A stretch of 64,000 nucleotides of DNA from Metarhizium brunneum. Lineage: Eukaryota > Ascomycota > Sordariomycetes > Hypocreales > Clavicipitaceae. Positions within the stretch are counted from its first letter, which is position 1. Each line of letters opens with the position of its first letter. A model generated the notes under the pieces. The model ran no database searches. It saw only the letters and a list, made by a program, of their open reading frames with translations, and had not been told where the DNA came from. Made by a program: the position numbers and the translations under genes. Below, piece after piece: positions 46,198 through 56,705 of the stretch. Location of the stretch: contig NC_089422.1 in NCBI RefSeq assembly GCF_013426205.1, forward strand, positions 8,831,001-8,895,000, read 5' to 3'.

Positions 46198-46390
46198 CTA
46201 GGCGCACATTTTCTCAGGCGTCACCTTGTTCTGTGAGGACCATGTTAGCGATTGACTTTGGCATTGTATATGGCCTTGTCAACGGCATCGCTTTCTAGCA
46301 GCTACTAACATCTTCTTGTCGGGCAGTGAGGACTGAGCGAGCACTGCTTATGCCAACAAATGCCGCAAGAACTATATTGAGGTGCTTCAT
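46198..46390 (-). CDS. Possible 37-aa secreted peptide
   Basis: Two short exons, 46310-46390 and 46198-46230, with a 79-nt intron (GTTAGT, branch CTAAC, acceptor TCACAG). The first 18 residues (MKHLNIVLAAFVGISSAR) are a textbook signal peptide. The mature part would be only ~19 residues, with one Cys (VTPEKMCA). A TATATAAAG 90 bp upstream and a CAATCATCCATTACA leader just before the ATG support real expression. Downstream of the stop two frames stay open for 26-45 codons, so this may be the 5' remnant of a longer secreted-protein gene broken by a stop or frameshift. Confidence 0.4.
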
Positions 46391-47420
46391 TGTAATGGAT
46401 GATTGACTTTGAGATGGCTTTTACAAGATGCGAAGAGGGTGTGCCTGGTAAAGGGGAATATTATTAGAGTCGGATACGGCTTTATATACCACGATTTATT
46501 TCTCGCCACCCGTGGCTCCGAGGTAATTAAGACCACGTGTAGTTGTCACTTGCCAGGGGCCGCGGCATAGAACGAAGGCGTCAAGCAGGACACTGATTTT
46601 GAGCCCTTTTTCATAAAAGTTTAGAGCTGTAAAACTAGAATACACCCTGCTTGCTCGCCAAAATAAACATACCAAGTTGCTTGACAAATTGAACCGACGT
46701 GGCTGAACGGAGCATTAGAACACTGTTATGATCTTCGTCAGCCGCGAGAGAGCCGATTCTTAAGTAGGCTTGCCTGGACAGTTGTGGTCTCCCCCGGTGG
46801 TCTTTATCCACTGCTCGCAGGCGGAGCATCTCTTGGCCTTGTTGACTCTGATAAGACTGCTGTTGGATAATGCTAGTAAGTAGATGGTGAAGATGTAGAA
46901 GATGAAGTCGCAGATAAAATGCAGAAGGGAGATGCAGACCTGTTCTCCTCATATACCCAAGTCCCCACGGCGGCAGGGCAAAGTATTACCGACCAACCTG
47001 CATCTTAGTCGCCGAGAAGCTAATGTGCTGTCTGATATTGTCTGGAATTTGGCTGGTCATCAGGAATTCATGGCCTGGCGCTTCGAGATTCGTAGTCATT
47101 GGCGTAGCACCCTGCCGGCAGTGGCCGTGCTGGTCATGTTCCAACTTTCACGCTTCGTTGGATCATGGAGGTTGACTCCATGATCCCGTACTGACCAGAG
47201 CGGTGCTTACACATTTTAACAAATCCACTCGGCGCGTAGTGGGGAGACTCTATTGGTTCATTGGTCGCCGACTTGTCTGAAGCTGTGATGCCCGAAACGT
47301 TGGACGCGAAATCTAGCTCTTTCAACGACTCAGCTTCAACTCCAGTTCTTTCCCATCACTTCCAAATATTATACCCATGAACCTTTGAACATAAATTTCA
47401 TAAGCACAGCGACTGAGATT
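46391..47420. other. Divergent intergenic region, secreted peptide / APH-fold gene
   Basis: Holds the TATA box listed separately. A minus-strand stretch near 46755-46840 encodes a Cys-containing frame (RCSACEQWIKTT) without a start codon; not called. Confidence 0.4.
46480..46488 (-). promoter_or_regulatory. TATA box of the small secreted-peptide gene
   Basis: TATATAAAG, 90 bp upstream of the ATG at 46390. Confidence 0.5.
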
Positions 47421-48335
47421 ATGAATCCGTATACAACGAACCCGAAACACATTCCTGAATCTGATCTGTATGCGGATATACCGCTCTATGGCAGGTACTC
47501 TCCGAGACCGGACGACTTCCGAGTCGATGTTCAGCACATCAACTCTAGCTCTCAAGAGTCTATACAATATTGGGCTGCAGTAATTGGACTCTGTGCGGAA
47601 TCAAACATGATTTTTCCCGCAGAGGAAGGTCGAGATGTTTTTGCCCTTGGCAGTGTCATTGTGAAATCAAGCCACCGACACCAACATGAGAAAATCGACT
47701 ACTCATACGCCGATGCCAACGAAGTCCAGGCAATTACTATCGCTAAAAGCGTCCTAGATGGGGTCAATGTGCCTGATATCTATTTTTCTGGCAAGGTACA
47801 GCTCTCATAAACTACTTGGAGATAATTCTTACTTATGATACTTTAGATCAACGGTCGCGCGGTGTTGATCCAAGAGAGACTTCCCGGTGTATGTCTCAAC
47901 GTTGCGTTGCCGTACTTGTCAGAGGTCCAAAAAAATTCCTTCAAATTACAAGCACGGGAGATTCTCCGACAGTTACATGCTATCAAAGCGCCGAGTAGTC
48001 GTGAGACGCGTGATCATATCGTTCCCGATCCGAATATCCTGACCAGTGGTCGCTTGAACCCTCGAGAGGCACACATTCTCTTCTCAGCAAACGTTGACCA
48101 AGATATGAGTTTTATGCATAACGACTTTACGCCATGTAACTGCATCGTAAACGACGACAAGATTGTTGGACTTATTGACTGGGAAATGGCTGGTTATCTG
48201 GGTTGGAAAACAGCTGGAGAAATCCACCGAAAGATTAGGTCTCCCCGGAGAGAACAGTATTTCCATGCCAACTTGGATGAGGGGGAGCTTGAAGATATGA
48301 TGTGGTGGAATGATCTTTACGACGTGCTACCTTGA
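47421..48335 (+). CDS. APH-fold small-molecule kinase (second copy type)
   Basis: Two exons, 47421-47795 and 47847-48335, with a 51-nt intron (GTACAG...TTTAG); 287 aa. ATP-site part: VFALGSVIVKSS. Hinge-like segment: VLIQERLPGVCLN. Catalytic loop: H216-N-D218-F-T-P-C-N223 in FMHNDFTPCN. Metal site: D236 in LIDWEMAG. It shares only the family motifs with the APH-fold protein at 15382-16345; the two look like old paralogues or separate gains, not a recent duplicate. An acidic C-terminus (EGELEDMMWWNDLYDVLP) ends the protein. Substrate unknown. No signal peptide. Confidence 0.82.
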
Positions 48336-49389
48336 GCTTCAGAGCATGTGACGTGTTTTATTCTGCATGGAATATTCGTATGCAACCCTCTTCCTGCTTT
48401 CTCCTGGGAATGTCTGACCTGCGTGGCAGGGACATTACACCCTCAATGCATCCAAACGCTACCAATTGCGGAAGCAAAGGAAATATCTCGCAAGGGCGAG
48501 TGCAGTATCAAAACTAAACAAGGGCAATTGGCGTTGGGCAAGCTACTCAGGACTCGGATTTCCAAACCCATGAATAGAGAGAAAACAAAAAGATGTACAT
48601 ATCCGCTTAATACTATTGCACAAGTTTTGAATACTGCCAAGTACTTGGACGGCAACTGGGCCAACCGTATAAGGGCAAAAGTTTGATTGCACCAACGGAA
48701 GCACAGCACGAAATGACTGTGCTTGATCATAATTCCAGACGAGGAGACGGAAGCTTATCGACAGAGATGATTCAATCAGCAACGATCTTGATGCCTCCAG
48801 CTTGCCTCCAGCTTATCCGTGGGCTCTGGGTGGTGTTAGGTAGTGAATTTCAACTTGCATGGATCCTGGACACCCTAAAACCCGGCACACATCAGGAGTT
48901 GGTAGACAACAGTGCTGCCACAGTGTCCATGACATCTTAGTTGTGAAAAGGGCCCAGGAGCGACATCCATCTGGCGCTTGTGGTGTGACTTTCAGGACCG
49001 CATGGGTGGTACGGACGGTACTATTCACGATCACTTCTACATGTCCCATAGCACATACATAGATCTCGAATGGGCTCAAAGCCATCACACAAATCATGCA
49101 CTCCAACGGTGTTGTTTGTATGAACTGGTATTTCCTATGGAGGCAGCAGCCATGAGAGACTCTCGCGCCGAGCCCCTTTCGCCACCGCATAGGGAGATAT
49201 ATACTGGCCACCAATTTGTATTCAGCCCACTGTGCAACGACATCTTCATCACCACAAGCGTATCCACAAAAGAAAATACAAATGAAGGTTCTGGCTTTCC
49301 CTGCTCCCCTTGTCCATAGGCCAATTCACTGCATGAGACATGGGGGATAGACATTGGCACATCTCGTGACTGCAACTTTTGCGCATCAT
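48336..49389. other. Convergent intergenic region, APH-fold / hydrophobin
   Basis: No gene supported in about 1 kb. Confidence 0.5.
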
Positions 49390-49780
49390 TTAGAAGACTC
49401 TGTTGCAACTACCAACGTTAAGGTCGAGGATGTGGATGCCGCCGTTCTAAATTCCACAGATGAGCCATGCGGTTCGGCCAAAGGTAAACAGGGCGGCCTC
49501 GATATCTTACCTGTGTAGTAGGGGCATTGGCGGCGCAGCAGTACGTTTTCCCGCCGCCGCAATTGTTCACAAGACCGAGGTTACAGACTAAACCTATGAC
49601 CTTGTCGCAGCAGACCTGTTTCTGGTCGTTGTTGCACTTGTCTCCTGCGCCTGGGGCTGGACCTGGAGCTGGACCTGGAGCTGGACCTGGGGTGTGGTTT
49701 GGCTTTGGGGGTGGGGGGTTGTCGTAGGGGGCTGCCATGACGGCGGCGGCAAGGACGAGGATGGCAGCGGTGAACTTCAT
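49390..49780 (-). CDS. Hydrophobin
   Basis: Two exons, 49511-49780 and 49390-49446, with a 64-nt intron (GTAAGA...TTTAG); 108 aa. A signal peptide (FTAAILVLAAAVMA) is followed by a Pro/Gly/Ala repeat (GPAP three times) built from a 12-bp DNA repeat. Eight Cys occur in hydrophobin order C-CC-C-C-CC-C: C-x7-CC-x7-C-x7-C-x6-CC-x21-C. The last Cys comes only with exon 2 (LDLNVGSC). The CC-to-C and C-to-C gaps are short compared with classic class I hydrophobins. Hydrophobins coat hyphae and conidia at the air interface. A TATAAAAAG box lies about 150 bp upstream. Confidence 0.85.
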
Positions 49781-49927
49781 TTTGGAAGGTGAAGGGGGGT
49801 TGTTGAAAAGCGTAGAGACAAGTGAAAGTGTAAGAGCAGAGGGAAAAGTTGTAGCAAACTTGCGTGATGTGGGAAACCGAGTGCTTGATGAGGAGATTCA
49901 GGACCAGGGTAGGGAGGATATGCAGGG

Positions 49928-49936
49928 CTTTTTATA
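49928..49936 (-). promoter_or_regulatory. TATA box of the hydrophobin gene
   Basis: TATAAAAAG on the minus strand about 150 bp upstream of the ATG at 49780. Confidence 0.55.
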
Positions 49937-52091
49937 TTCAAAAGCTGGAGGGCATTGGGCCCTTGGAAGTTGAACAGTTTTTCCTCTGCCCTTTCCGGGA
50001 GGTGGCGTAGTTGCCGCCGACGTATACGCACATGTTACGCCCACCTGGCACATTTTGGTGTTTGTTGGGAGTAATTTTCCGTTGGGCCTGCACGGCATCG
50101 AGCCTTGTCGGATCTAGTCCTATCGAAGCATCGACAGTAATAGTTTAGTGCCTATTCCAGCCATGTATTGTCGAATTTTGCAACATGGAGGTTAAGGCTG
50201 CATTGTCCCAGGTGGAGTAGACGTCTCCTGTCACCTGAAGTTACAAGTCTCTTTCCTATGATACTTAGACGTGCCCGAGGACCTAGAGCATAAGGGGTGT
50301 CAGGAAATGGCTAATTCGGTCTACGTGGTCGAATTACGAGGTCAAACAGGGCGATGACAAATGAAGACCTGGACTTGAAGCGCGCGTGCCCCCCTAGGCC
50401 TTCGGTCTGCCAAACATCCAGTTCATTTTATCTTGACCGATCGACGGTCCTACATTATAGTACTCTTCTGCAACAGAAATGGGTTTGGTAGACTCTCAAA
50501 GGCCACATATTTTATATGAGCATCCATGGTTTAGAAAGACAGATCATGTCGGTAGATGTTGTAGATTCGACGGTTGCTAGCTGGAAGAGACATGTGGAAG
50601 CACATTGCAGCATCAATGTCTCATGACAACTCGTGGTAACCAAAAGGACTATTCTCCACTGTTCGCGAGCAGCCGAACGTGTGACGCGTACGATTTCCAC
50701 GATGTATCTCCAGCGGTTGACAACTCGGTCCACAGTGATAATACTACCTTGTTGCCTTGACAAAATAAGACCATGGCGTTTCAAACCAGCCACCAGGTGT
50801 TAAGGAGTTGAAGCTCCCGCCAAGGTCCATCTGCCGATGATGCTTTGCTTCTGCCCCTGAGCGGGGAAACGAAGACCAACTCATCAGAGACACATTCAAG
50901 GCTGATCTAGACGTATCAAAACATGAAATGAAACGTCACTCCGGGGTGGATCGGTAGATGATGACCGGCTCTAGGCCGCACTTACTGTCTCTTCCTGCCA
51001 ATGGGACAGTAGGAGTACTAATTGTTGGTTGTAATACTCCGTACTTCAGGGGAATTTCGCTCAGCGGCTTGACACGCTAGCTTGCGTCTTGGCTCTCGAT
51101 CGGATGATCGGCATCGCATATGCTCTTTTCTGTTGCTTGCCGCGTTCACCAGCCACGCGTGTAGTAGAAAACACTCGACACTCACCACTCACTTACACGG
51201 ATGGCGTGTCTCCTGTTTTCCACCGCCCCTTGCTAGCACCTCGGAAGACGCCTGCCACAGGTATACTACTCCGCCTATGCTTTGAATAGTCGCCTCGCCG
51301 CTCCCAATATCCCACTGTTAACCGGGTCTTGATCTGCTCGTCCCCGTCCGACTCAATGGGGCGGCACGTCCCTCCCGCAGAAGGCTTCCCGATATTGTAT
51401 TTGCCCATCCACAAAGTCTAGTATAAGCGGGTCGGAGATTGAGTCCACCGATTATGCCTAGACTTGAACTGTTCAGCCCCTAATGAATCCTGGAGGCTGG
51501 GAGCCAGAAATCAACAGAATGTCAGGCAGAAGTAAGATGAAGTCATGAAGCTGCTCAGTGCGGAGTAGTGGCGTTCTCTGGAAGGGAGCATCTCCCACCG
51601 CAGCATGCTACTTGCTTCATTCGATTCTTTTCCATGTTTGCAGTTAACGTCCCCTCATTGGCCAGGTACGATGGTATTGGATCTTGGACGTCTTTGCAGA
51701 TCAATGACGTGTGACGTGGGGATGCACCGCGTCTCAGTGCGACCTATTAGGGACCTGCTACATATGTACCCAGTTAGACTGACAGACTAAGGGGCCGGCC
51801 GAAGCTCGATGAGGTGATGGCAGCTCGTATTACCGCGTTAGCAAGGTCGAGAACCGATCTTGTCTTGAGCCATGATACAATGGACACATGCAGGTTGCGT
51901 TTTTGCGATACTGTGAGACACGCTAACTCGCGCGACAACTAAAGCAAAACAAGACATGTGAAAATATCAAGTAAAGTCGGAACTAATAAACCAGCCAATT
52001 AGGCCAAGCAATAAGAGGCAAAGAATGTGAAAAAGATTAAAAAAAAAAAGGAGACACACTTCACAGAATAAGTGGTGCCAAAAATAGAATG
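49937..52091. other. 2.2-kb intergenic region
   Basis: Includes the upstream part of the hydrophobin promoter. Small ORFs (for example 50512-50793 minus) carry no motif. No gene supported. Confidence 0.5.
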
Positions 52092-52098
52092 AAAAAAA
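52092..52098 (-). terminator. Pol III terminator of tRNA-Leu
   Basis: Seven T in a row on the minus strand, four bases after the discriminator base. Confidence 0.75.
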
Positions 52099-52102
52099 TG
52101 TG

Positions 52103-52215
52103 TGACACCTGAGGGATTCGAACCCTCGCCTATTACTAGACCGCGAATAGGGACAACCGGATGATACCGGTGGAACACCTGAACACGGCGCCTTAGACCA
52201 CTCGGCCAAAGTGCC
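52103..52215 (-). tRNA. tRNA-Leu (CAG) with ~31-nt intron
   Basis: Acceptor GGCACTT/AGGTGTC, D-arm GCC-GAGTGGTCTAA-GGC, anticodon stem CCGTG/CGCGG and loop TT-CAG-G. An intron of about 31 nt sits one base 3' of the anticodon. A long class II variable arm follows, and the T-arm is GAGGG-TTCGAAT-CCCTC. Discriminator A. The long variable arm and CAG anticodon identify a leucine tRNA. Confidence 0.9.
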
Positions 52216-52952
52216 TCGGTTGATTGATTGTGACAGTTGGAGGCTTATTTATATATATATAGCCATAACATAGGACGCCCTTTATTGCGAGCAATTCAAT
52301 CGCTCCATCGATCTCTGACTTGATGATAATTTTTCTCCGACAAAAGGCAGCAACCCATCAGCTGTCCATCCTCACACCTTTTACCGTACCCATTTTACCC
52401 GCACATACTTCGCAATCCAGATTCTATTTCTCATTTTGCCAGCCCCCCACATGACAATCTGTGCAAGACCGGCTTTTGGCCTTGCCCTTACTGGTGCCGA
52501 CTAACGAATTCACGATGGTGTTTTACCCTAGGGGCATTAGAAGCACTCTTGTCAACAACTCTTTTGGCTTGTTTCTTCGCCATTGGCCTACCTGGATTCT
52601 GCCGGTTGTCGTCACACTACCTGATATCTGAGTGGTGGCATTGCAATCTACAAGCAAAAAAATCGTCACGCCGCCGCACAGTTTTGACTTGGGCGGAAAC
52701 CAAATGGTTGACGACGTTCAAGCACATGGCCACCGATTTCCGTCATATCCTGCATTCATCCCGTGTTCAAGGTGCCTCACCGGCAACATACCATCTTGGC
52801 CATGGTCCCTGTTAGACCCTACCTACATCCTATGGTGAATATATTCTTCATTGCGCCGATGAAAGGGCAGTTCACAACGATTGCTCAAGGCGCTACCAGG
52901 TCGCCGAATCAATACAATATGCCAAGGCCTAAAGGCAACAAACACCACCCAG
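52216..52952. other. Intergenic region, tRNA-Leu to CYP505 3' end
   Basis: (TA)n run near 52249-52261 just upstream of the tRNA. No gene supported. Confidence 0.5.
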
Positions 52953-55900
52953 TCAATCAAATACATCCATGCAATAACGTTCCTTCCGGATTCTCTCGAA
53001 ATGCCCAACCGCCTCTTCTTCAGTCACCGGCTCCCCGGCCTTCTCGTACTCCTCCGTGACAATCTTGACCAGCACGCCCTTGACCCCCTCCGCCATCTTC
53101 CCAGAGCCACAGACGTAGAACCTGGCTCCCTTCTCCCACATATTCGTGATTGACCCCCGTTCATGCCAGATGCGGTCTTGAACATATGGGCACCCGCACG
53201 ACGCTTCCTTGTCTCCGCTGTATGCTCGGAAGATCTTCACAACCCCGGATTTCTCCCAAGCATCAAATTCGTCTCGGTACAAATCGTCTGACAAAGGGTT
53301 GCGACATCCGTAGAATAGGATAGCCGGGGCGAGATTTCTGCCGCTTCCCTGAAGAGTAGCACGTTCTTGGATAAACGCTCGGAACGGTGCAAGTCCCGTG
53401 CCTGCGCCGATGCACACTATCGGCGTTTCTTCCTGGTTCTCCGGTAGATGGAAGCCTGACTGGGCTGGCCGCACTGATATCTGTATCTTCTCACCCGGTT
53501 CCAGGGAGGAGAGGTATGAAGACGCCACGCCGATGAAGCGTCCCGTGCCGGACACGGCCGACTCATTGACAACGCCGTACGTCAGACTGACCTTTGTGGG
53601 GTCGAAGAGCGACGAAGACGAAACCGAACTTGTCGAGAGTTAGCATTTACCAGCTTGGAAACCTGTACAGGATGCACGGAAACTCACTACTGTCGTAGTC
53701 GCATGGGGGGCAACATTTGAAGGAACTCATGGAACGGCACACACAAGGCAGGAAACTTTTCCAGCACGTCCAGCACGGAAAGCTGCCCTGCTTTGACTAC
53801 CGTGTCGAATTCCTCACCGACCAGCCTTTTCAATTGCGGAATCTCATCGCTTTCTTTGTTCATCTCGCACAGGTGGGCGAGGTCCTAGACAAGTCAGGTA
53901 CTTTTTCCCACATCATTCTACAGTGGAAATGGGCTACTTACTCGTTTCGTAGCAATCTGGCCAAGTTCAACGTACGAACTCAGAATTTCCGCCACCGGAA
54001 GACTCATACCGGTAGGAAGCGTCGTTGGCGAAGAGGACGAGATGGTAACGTAGGCATCTCGTGGAAAATGAAAGCGCCGCAGGGCTCGCGACACGCTCTC
54101 CTTGGGGTTGTGCGGCAGGACCGCCAAGTAATCACCCGCTGAATACGGCATATTGGCCGGCAGTCGCAATTCAATGTGTCGCTTCTCCTGGCTGCCGCCG
54201 CTTTGGTCGACGAGCCGACGTGCCGCGACAACAGTAGCCTCTTCGACGCTCTGATGCAAGACGGATGCTCTTGGCGTCGAGAAACTGAGCGCCAGCCCGG
54301 GGGCGGAGCTGGTGGCGGCATCGCTCGGACGAGCGAAGCGTTCCAGGATAGAGGGCCAGAGAACGTCATCCTCCCAAGCTTCAAAGTCGGAAAACATGTC
54401 CCTGTCTTTGGCGTCGGTGGAGTGCAACGGACCAAGTCTCGAAGCGCCGAGCGTTTCTAGAGTCGAGTCGATGAGCTTTGGGACTTTCTGGAACGTATGA
54501 ACCCAGTCCGAGTGACCTTTTTTGCGGGAGTTAGCATCGGCGTTTTTGGGGCGCTGACATTCAAAGCGGTAGTCACATACCACATCCGTACACTGCGTAC
54601 GAGACATGTTTCATCGCACCGGGTTCCAGAGTCTGGATCCAGTGGGTGAAATGGGCCGCGTTGTGCGGAGGTTCGCCTTCGTACGACGATGTTATGATGA
54701 TTACGGGAGTGTTCTTGGGCATGGACCCTCGAATGGTATCCAGGGCATCGACGGATGACTTGTAGCCCTTGGCGGCGGCCGAACTCGCCAGCCGCTGCGC
54801 CATGAACTGGCACGTCCCGGCATTCGACCCATACAATATGACCAGCTTCGGGGCGGACTCCCCGTCGACGTGGCCTGTCGAAGTCGACGCTACAGAGTGT
54901 CTTGATTTGTGCCCAGCAGGAACGCCCGGCGATGGCGTTGGAGCTTCGCCGGCAAAGGCGCTGGCCAGCCGTGTCTCGAGCCGCGAGGGCGTCAGTCTGT
55001 CCCGAAGGATAGCCCGAACCATGAACTTCTTGGGCTTGATGGTCAATGTCTCCTGTATCTGCAGCCGGTACGAAGGATCGTCCATGACAAAGTTGAAGTT
55101 CTGGATGAGCACAGCCAGCGCCAGCGTCGTCTCCTGCCACGCGAACGGCCGGCCGATGCAGCTGCGCATGCCTGTGCCAAAGGGGCTCCACGCATGCGGA
55201 TAGTCCTTCATGAGGCGGTCGAACTTGTCGTCTGCCATTCTCTCGGGGTTGAATTCCCTGACGTCGGAGCCGTAGGCGGCGCGGTCGAAGTGGGATTTGG
55301 ACAGCAGGCATATGATCTGCTCGCCTGCCTTGACGGCGTACTTGCCGCCAATCACCTCGTCCTTGATGGCCTCGCGGGCAAAGGCTGGAATGGGCGAACT
55401 GTGGCGGAGCGTCTCTCGGAGAACCTAATAACAGCAAAAGTTAGCAAAACACCTCGTGGGCTGCGTGGCCGAGAGCACCCGCGTACTGCAGAGAGGTACC
55501 TGAGCTTGGCGACGTGATCGATCAAGACGGGTCCCGTGCCAACCACGGCGTCGACTTCTTGCTGAAGCTTGTGGTATACGTCCGGCCGCGAGAGGATCTG
55601 GTACATGGCAAACGACAAGGTGGCGGCGGTCGTCTCATGGCCCGCAATGAGAAAAGTGATGAGATTGTCGATGATACTCTCGTCCGTCATTTTGCGGCCC
55701 GTCTTCAGATCCACCCCGTTGAGCATCTTGCTCAAGAGGTCACTTCTGTCCGTGGATGCAGCATCCGCGCCGTCCTCCCTCCTGGATTCCAGCACCTCGA
55801 GCGCGGTCGAGCGCAGGAGCGCAATGTTTTCCCGGTACTTTTCCTCCTTGCGCGGGTAAAACATGGGCGGCAGGATGCGGAGGGATTTCGCGCCGGCCTC

Positions 55901-56620
55901 CTTGAGAACGGCATACATGGCGGCGATGAATGGGTGCAGGCCGTCCCGGTAATACGAGTTGAACCGGAACCCCATGGAGCAGAGGGCCACCGTGTCGAGA
56001 GTCAGCCGGGTAAAGTCCTCGCCGACGTCGATGGGCTGCGACGGGCCCTGGCGAGCCCATTTGAGGGCGAGCTGGGTGGCAATCTCGTGCATCTCGTCAA
56101 ACATGCCTCTGATGGACATGGGGCCGAAGGCGGACATGAGAACTCGGTGAGCGATCCCCCAGTTCTCCTCTTCTACCCCCCGCGACTGGGCATGTTAGCT
56201 CCTGTCCCTCGCTGCGTCGTTGGGGAAACGTACGGTAAAGAGCCCGTCGTGGACCACCTTTCTCAGTTGCTGTCATACTACTGATAAGTTCACTGGCCTG
56301 GGCATGAAACGGTTGGCATGGCGGCATGTACCTCAAGGTCTCCCTCGATAGACTTCTTGAATCTCTTGTCGTCGCAGACTTCGTGTACCAACTCGTAAGA
56401 CGAGACTACTACGAGTGTGTGTTTTCCGAATTTTAATTTGTAAATCTGGCCTGTCCCTACTCAGTATGCGCACAACGAAGCCTCTCAGCGACCAAAACGT
56501 ACCGTATCTGTCGGAGAGTCTGATGAAGGATTGGAGCGGATGGTCAATGTCCACGTCCGTGACATTTCCTAATATAGGCAATCCCGATGGCCCGGGTATG
56601 GGAACAGTGTCAACCGCCAT
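52953..56620 (-). CDS. CYP505: CYP505-type self-sufficient cytochrome P450:NADPH reductase fusion
   Basis: Eight exons: 56503-56620, 56332-56456, 56234-56269, 55487-56185, 54581-55424, 53942-54516, 53688-53884 and 52953-53628; 1089 aa, the size of BM3/P450foxy-like enzymes. P450 part: VPIPGPSGLPILGN leader, FKKSIEGD, I-helix A274-GHETT, ETLRHSSPIPAF with ExxR, and heme loop FGTGMRSCIG (C415). Reductase part: FMN-binding LVILYGSNAGTCQ from about 517, then an FAD/NADP module with LPPMRLRQYSVSSSSL, GAGTGLAPFRAFIQER and FYVCGSGKMAEGVK. Such enzymes hydroxylate fatty acids at subterminal carbons, using NADPH through an internal electron chain. There is no N-terminal membrane anchor, so it is soluble. 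Exon 3 is only 36 nt. All junctions keep frame and no domain appears broken. Confidence 0.95.
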
Positions 56621-56696
56621 GTCTAGTCTTTTTTCGTCTTGTCGATATCGACAGTCATGAAGTCTTTGCAAACGGTGCACCTATCGAGGCCGACGC

Positions 56697-56705
56697 CCTT
56701 TTATA
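56697..56705 (-). promoter_or_regulatory. TATA box of CYP505
   Basis: TATAAAAGG on the minus strand, 77 bp upstream of the ATG at 56620. Confidence 0.5.

Noticed and set aside
46635..46952. Minus-strand ORF with a nearby TATATGAGG and C/T-rich leader, and a second frame RCSACEQWIKTT
   Set aside because: The Cys-containing frame has no ATG and the other has no motif; not enough to call a gene.
50512..50793. 93-codon minus-strand ORF
   Set aside because: No motif, no good start context, isolated in non-coding DNA.
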